A program made the translations under genes and the position numbers. A DNA stretch of 8,576 nucleotides, taken from the NCBI GenBank assembly GCA_007571355.1, contig RKRO01000585.1, forward strand, positions 1 to 8,576. The letters are read 5' to 3'. Positions 6,095-8,576 of this stretch are shown here, piece after piece; within the stretch, counting starts at the first letter, position 1, and the number at the start of each line of letters is the position of its first letter. The notes under the pieces are model-generated. The model was not told the origin of the DNA. It searched no databases and saw only the letters and a program-made list of their open reading frames with translations. Source of the stretch: Candidatus Poribacteria bacterium. Its GTDB lineage: Bacteria; Poribacteria; WGA-4E; WGA-3G.

Positions 6095-6340
6095 ATGGCA
6101 ACAATCGTTAAACATAACCAGACAGGCAAACGTTATTGCCTGCTCGGTGCGGGGTTTGGAGTCTTTCAATCCTCGAAACCGAACATGCTTCTCGGAAATT
6201 TGATGGCTGATGTGGAAGAAGGCGAGTACGCATTGGTTTGCGTCTGCAATAGCAAAGGTGAAATTTTCTGGTTAGAGGCGACACAAGTTACCGTTGTTAG
6301 CATCGATGGACAGAATGTGCAAGAACTCGCAGCAGAATAG
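6095..6340 (+). CDS. Uncharacterised 81-residue small protein of the sulfur locus
   Basis: A complete 81-residue soluble protein with no signal peptide or membrane segment. I cannot assign a named family. The pattern is beta-rich and compact: MATIVKHNQTGKRYCLLGAGFGVFQSS, then EEGEYALVCVCNSKGEIFWLEATQVTVVSIDG, which suggests a small SH3-like or other beta-barrel fold. Cys residues occur at 15, 49 and 51 (C-V-C); they are too few and close for a classical zinc site, but C49/C51 could matter in sulfur chemistry. GGGGA at about 6085-6089 and the strong promoter at 6037-6065 support expression from 6095. It is the first gene of a probable three-gene operon, 79 bp ahead of the 192-aa gene. Its coding potential is supported by position, ribosome site and typical amino-acid composition rather than by a recognised domain. 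Confidence 0.78.
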   Translation: MATIVKHNQTGKRYCLLGAGFGVFQSSKPNMLLGNLMADVEEGEYALVCVCNSKGEIFWLEATQVTVVSIDGQNVQELAAE

Positions 6341-6419
6341 ATACGTCTTAGTGTTTTCATAGAGAATAGGCATCCTTAACTGCCTTGTCACTCACTGACG
6401 AAAGGAATTTTTTAGCAGA

Positions 6420-6998
6420 ATGGATTTACAGCAAATTAACGTCAAGGTTTTCACAACCGAAGATAGCACAATCAACTACACGAACTTCATCAAGGTCTTT
6501 AACCGCTGGATGGAGGAAGCAGATTCAGATGATTATCTGAACTATGCCGACTACTCACATGTTGATGCGGGCCCGGGTGTATTGTTGATTTTAAAACAGG
6601 CAAACTATAGTATTGACAACGCTTACCATGAGCACGGTTTCCTCTACAACCGGAAGCATGTCCTCGAAGGCGATAACAGTGCTAAGATTCGTCAGGCACT
6701 CGCTGAGGTGCTCTCGAAATGTGAACAACTTGAGGCATCGGCAGAGTTGGAAAATGCAGTGCATTTCAGCGGTGCAGATCTCTTGTTTATGATAAACAAC
6801 CGTCAGATCGCCCCGAATACATCGGAAACAGCAGAAGCCGTTCAGGCGGACCTGACCCCTGTCCTACAACAGATGTATGGCAATAACGACTTCACGGTGG
6901 CGCGCATCTCCGACGACGCGCGCGAAAGGTTCGCCTTGCGAATCTCAGCGAATTCGGATAAACCGATTTCAGAACTTCTTGCCAATCTCGGAGGCTAA
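6420..6998 (+). CDS. Uncharacterised 192-residue protein with C-terminal Gly-Gly, coupled to moeB
   Basis: A complete, soluble, acidic 192-residue protein with no signal or membrane segment. I recognise the pattern as a conserved hypothetical protein, recalled from cyanobacteria and planctomycetes but without a known role. The parts likely conserved are FIKVFNRWMEE (23-33), YADYSHVDAGPGVLLI (42-57), HGFLYNRK (72-79) and FMINNRQIAPNT (123-134). The protein ends ...SELLANLGG, so G191-G192 are the last two residues, as in substrates of E1-like enzymes. The next gene is such an enzyme, and its GGAGG ribosome site is formed by these same two Gly codons. The end therefore has a non-functional explanation too. 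The last segment looks helical rather than the beta-strand tail of ThiS/MoaD. The start at 6420 has AAAGGA 13 bases upstream, a rather long spacing. It is the second gene of the operon from 6037. Confidence 0.82.
   Translation: MDLQQINVKVFTTEDSTINYTNFIKVFNRWMEEADSDDYLNYADYSHVDAGPGVLLILKQANYSIDNAYHEHGFLYNRKHVLEGDNSAKIRQALAEVLSKCEQLEASAELENAVHFSGADLLFMINNRQIAPNTSETAEAVQADLTPVLQQMYGNNDFTVARISDDARERFALRISANSDKPISELLANLGG
6990..6994 (+). promoter_or_regulatory. Ribosome binding site fixing the moeB start
   Basis: GGAGG lies in the last two codons of the 192-aa gene, 5 bases before the ATG at 7000; the stop TAA is at 6996-6998. This points to translational coupling and rejects the longer in-frame start at 6877. 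Confidence 0.85.
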
Positions 6999-6999
6999 G

Positions 7000-7806
7000 A
7001 TGTTTAACTTCAGTAACGAACAGATTGAACGCTACAGTCGACACATTATTCTCAAAGAGGTTGGGGGGATGGGGCAGACGCGCCTGTTGGAATCAAAAGT
7101 GCTGCTCATCGGAGCCGGAGGCCTTGGTTCCCCTGTGGGTGTCTACCTCGCCGCGGCAGGGGTCGGCACACTCGGTATCATTGACGATGATGTGGTTGAT
7201 CTCAGTAATTTACAACGTCAGATTTTGCACGGCACCAGCGATATCGGCATCCCGAAGACAAAATCCGCAGAAGCCACTATTGCCGAGATGAACCCAGATG
7301 TCAAAGTGGTGTCTTACAATGAACGAATTACCTCCGAAAACGCCTTCCAAATTCTGGAACAGTATGACCTGATTGTGGATGGCTGCGATAACCTGCCGAC
7401 GCGTTATCTCCTCAACGATGCCTCCGTTATGCTCGGAAAACCGATTGTTCACGGCAGCATCTTCCAGTTTGAAGGACAAGTTACTGTTTTCTATCCGGGT
7501 AAAGGTCCCTGTTATCGGTGTCTCTATCCCGAACCGCCGCCAGCGGGAATGGTACCGAGTTGTCAAGAAGCAGGGGTTTTTGGTGTCCTTCCTGGCATCA
7601 TCGGCACCATCCAGGCTGTTGAAGCCATTAAAATTCTTTTAGACATCGGTGAGTCCTTAATCGGAACGCTGCTGCTTTTTGACGCGTTAACGATGAGTTT
7701 CAACAAGTTGAAACTCCGCCAAGATAGCAATTGCCCGCTGTGCGGCGAAAACCCGACGATCCATGAATTGATTGATTACGAAGAATTCTGTCAAGTGCAG
7801 TGGTAA
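7000..7806 (+). CDS. moeB: MoeB/ThiF/HesA-family E1-like adenylyltransferase
   Basis: A 268-residue cytoplasmic enzyme that adenylates the C-terminal Gly of a sulfur-carrier protein (MoaD/ThiS type) with ATP-Mg, preparing it to become a thiocarboxylate. The full family set is visible: the N-terminal ERYSRHIILKEVGGMGQ, the nucleotide loop G38-A-G-G-L-G43, R73 in NLQRQ, K86 in GIPKTK, D130 in DGCDN, and the zinc site C171-x2-C174 with C245-x2-C248. As far as I remember, R73, K86 and D130 fall at the same numbers in E. coli MoeB, which supports the chosen start. C188 in PSCQEAGVFGVLPG is a candidate thiol for sulfur transfer. There is no C-terminal rhodanese domain, so sulfur must come from elsewhere, possibly the TusA domain of the nearby reductase. 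MoeB, ThiF and cysteine- or methionine-pathway E1 proteins cannot be told apart by sequence alone. The gene is last in the operon and ends about 15 bp before an insertion sequence. Confidence 0.95.
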   Translation: MFNFSNEQIERYSRHIILKEVGGMGQTRLLESKVLLIGAGGLGSPVGVYLAAAGVGTLGIIDDDVVDLSNLQRQILHGTSDIGIPKTKSAEATIAEMNPDVKVVSYNERITSENAFQILEQYDLIVDGCDNLPTRYLLNDASVMLGKPIVHGSIFQFEGQVTVFYPGKGPCYRCLYPEPPPAGMVPSCQEAGVFGVLPGIIGTIQAVEAIKILLDIGESLIGTLLLFDALTMSFNKLKLRQDSNCPLCGENPTIHELIDYEEFCQVQW

Positions 7807-7846
7807 GTGCTAATATGCTTAGGTAGTGTTTACATTGTTAAAGTTT

Positions 7847-7875
7847 TTGACATTTTTTGTACGTTTTGATAGACT
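7847..7875 (+). promoter_or_regulatory. Transposase promoter, probably giving a leaderless mRNA
   Basis: A perfect -35 TTGACA (7847-7852) is followed after 17 bp by TAGACT (7870-7875), four of six bases of a -10. Transcription would begin at about 7882-7883, right at the ATG of the transposase. No Shine-Dalgarno sequence precedes that ATG. Confidence 0.55.
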
Positions 7876-7882
7876 CTATGGT

Positions 7883-8576
7883 ATGAAAACGAAACAGATA
7901 GAAATCCGTGAAGACCTTCCGCTGCTAATTTCTGAGGCTGCTTGGGGGCGTATTCTTCCGTTTCTGCAAACACTGCGAAACATCTATGTGGGTAACCCTG
8001 AAGCGTGCCGAAGGTTTCTCTCCGCTATCGTCTGGATCACCAAAGAAGGTGCGACGTGGCGGTCACTCCCGAAAGCCTACGGGTATTGGAACAGTATCTA
8101 TCGCCGTTTTGGGCGGTGGTGTGATGCGGGCGTCTTTGAAAAACTTCATGAACATTTCACGCGGCGAGTGAAGTCTCTGTGCTGCTCCTTGATTCAACAG
8201 GTGTGCGTGCCCATGCTTCGGCAGCGGGTGCCCCGAAAAAAAAAACGGCGGTCAAGCTAATGAGGCTCTCGGTCGAAGTCGTGGGGGTTTTACAACGAAA
8301 CTTAATGCGGCGGTGTCTGCGGACTTTCTCCCCTTGCGTTTTACCTTGACAGCCGGACAACGGCATGATGTCACGCAAGGTCCGGCGTTGATAGCGGGCT
8401 ACCGTTGTAAGTCTGTTGTCGCGGATGCTGCCTATGACTCAGACGCTTTTCGGGCAGCGATTACGGACGAAGGGGCTGAAGCCGTGATTCGCCCTCGCAA
8501 AAGTCGCGTTGAAGATCGTCCGTATGCTAAAGAAGTCTATAAACTTCGCAACGTCGTAGAGCGTTTTTTTCACCGC
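7883..8576 (+). pseudogene. IS5-family DDE transposase in three frames, 3' end outside the window
   Basis: The transposase reads in three successive frames. Part A (7883 to about 8160) gives the N-terminal domain: DLPLLISEAAWGRILPFL, KEGATWRSLPKAYGYWNSIY and FGRWCDAGVFEKLHEHF. Part B, one frame back (open 8152-8346), gives LLLDSTGVRAHASAAGAPKK with the first catalytic Asp at 8191-8193. Part C, one further frame back, starts at the ten A's (8236-8245) and stays open to 8576: NGGQANEALGRSRGGFTTK, LTAGQRHDVTQGPALIAGY, VVADAAYDSD with the second Asp at 8424-8426, and NVVERFFHR with the Glu at 8559-8561. The A10 run could be a programmed -1 slip site, as known for IS5 relatives. The first change of frame lacks a slippery run and looks like a 1-base loss or a sequencing error. 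As it stands, a full-length product needs two -1 shifts, so the gene is probably inactive. Confidence 0.8.

Larger units (their letters stand above)
7822..8576 (+). mobile_element. IS5-family insertion sequence, left end, truncated by the window
   Basis: An IS5-family (IS427-like) element begins a few bases after the moeB stop and runs past the window. The left end is placed near GGTAGTGTTTACA at 7822-7834 because the sequence changes from coding to the transposase leader here; this is approximate, since the right inverted repeat is not in the window. The only gene is the DDE transposase. The insertion may cut off downstream members of the sulfur operon or drive them by readthrough. Confidence 0.85.

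Noticed and set aside
6877..6999. Longer start of moeB at 6877
   Set aside because: It would overlap 122 bases of the 192-aa gene; GGAGG before ATG 7000 and the MoeB-like residue numbering both support 7000.
7826..7882. Upstream GTG start of the transposase at 7826
   Set aside because: The added residues come from the T-rich IS end and promoter, and the -35/-10 pair lies inside this stretch; ATG 7883 begins the recognisable transposase.
8157..8378. Small - strand reading frame inside the insertion sequence
   Set aside because: It is antisense to the DDE core segments LLLDSTGVRAH and GRSRGGFTTK, which are clearly the coding strand.
1..8576. CRISPR arrays, tRNA and rRNA genes
   Set aside because: No regularly spaced direct repeats and no tRNA or rRNA core sequences were seen on either strand.

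Overview
The window looks like a chromosomal piece of an uncultured, Gram-negative-type bacterium of medium GC. The gene mix suggests Candidatus Poribacteria or a relative: a Gfo/Idh/MocA oxidoreductase with a YPTHST stretch, a small secreted LamG protein ending in a GKLTTTWAAIK-like tail, a ferredoxin-type sulfite reductase fused to TusA, and an IS5-type insertion sequence. That placement is from memory of such genomes, not from a search. Every supported gene is on the + strand.

Region 1 (1-1636) holds the C-terminal end of a short-chain dehydrogenase/reductase and a complete Gfo/Idh/MocA-family oxidoreductase, probably for sugar, polyol or uronate oxidation. The roughly 300-bp gap between them is filled by small repeats. 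One is a 121-bp MITE-like unit with imperfect 13-bp terminal inverted repeats; next to it is a GTCGGG/CCCGAC hairpin of REP type. Region 2 (1637-2640) carries a secreted LamG (concanavalin A-like) protein, with a palindrome just before its ribosome binding site and a hairpin after its stop.

Region 3 (2600-7806) is a sulfur locus. A good sigma-70-type promoter drives an 814-residue ferredoxin-type sulfite (or nitrite) reductase. This protein carries a helical GECAG domain and a C-terminal TusA sulfur-relay domain, and it is followed by a strong intrinsic terminator. A HigB/HigA-like toxin-antitoxin pair comes next. A second good promoter (TTGACT-17-TATACT) then drives an 81-aa protein, a 192-aa protein that ends in Gly-Gly, and a MoeB/ThiF E1-like adenylyltransferase whose ribosome binding site lies in the last two codons of the 192-aa gene. 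My reading is that sulfite is reduced, the sulfur is relayed by TusA, and MoeB activates a sulfur-carrier protein. No ThiS/MoaD protein or JAMM peptidase is visible, so the carrier is either outside the window or, more speculatively, the 192-aa protein.

Region 4 (about 7822-8576) is an IS5-family insertion sequence that starts about 15 bp after moeB and runs off the window. Its transposase keeps the D, D and E residues but is spread over three reading frames, with one change of frame near 8152-8168 and one at a run of ten A's.
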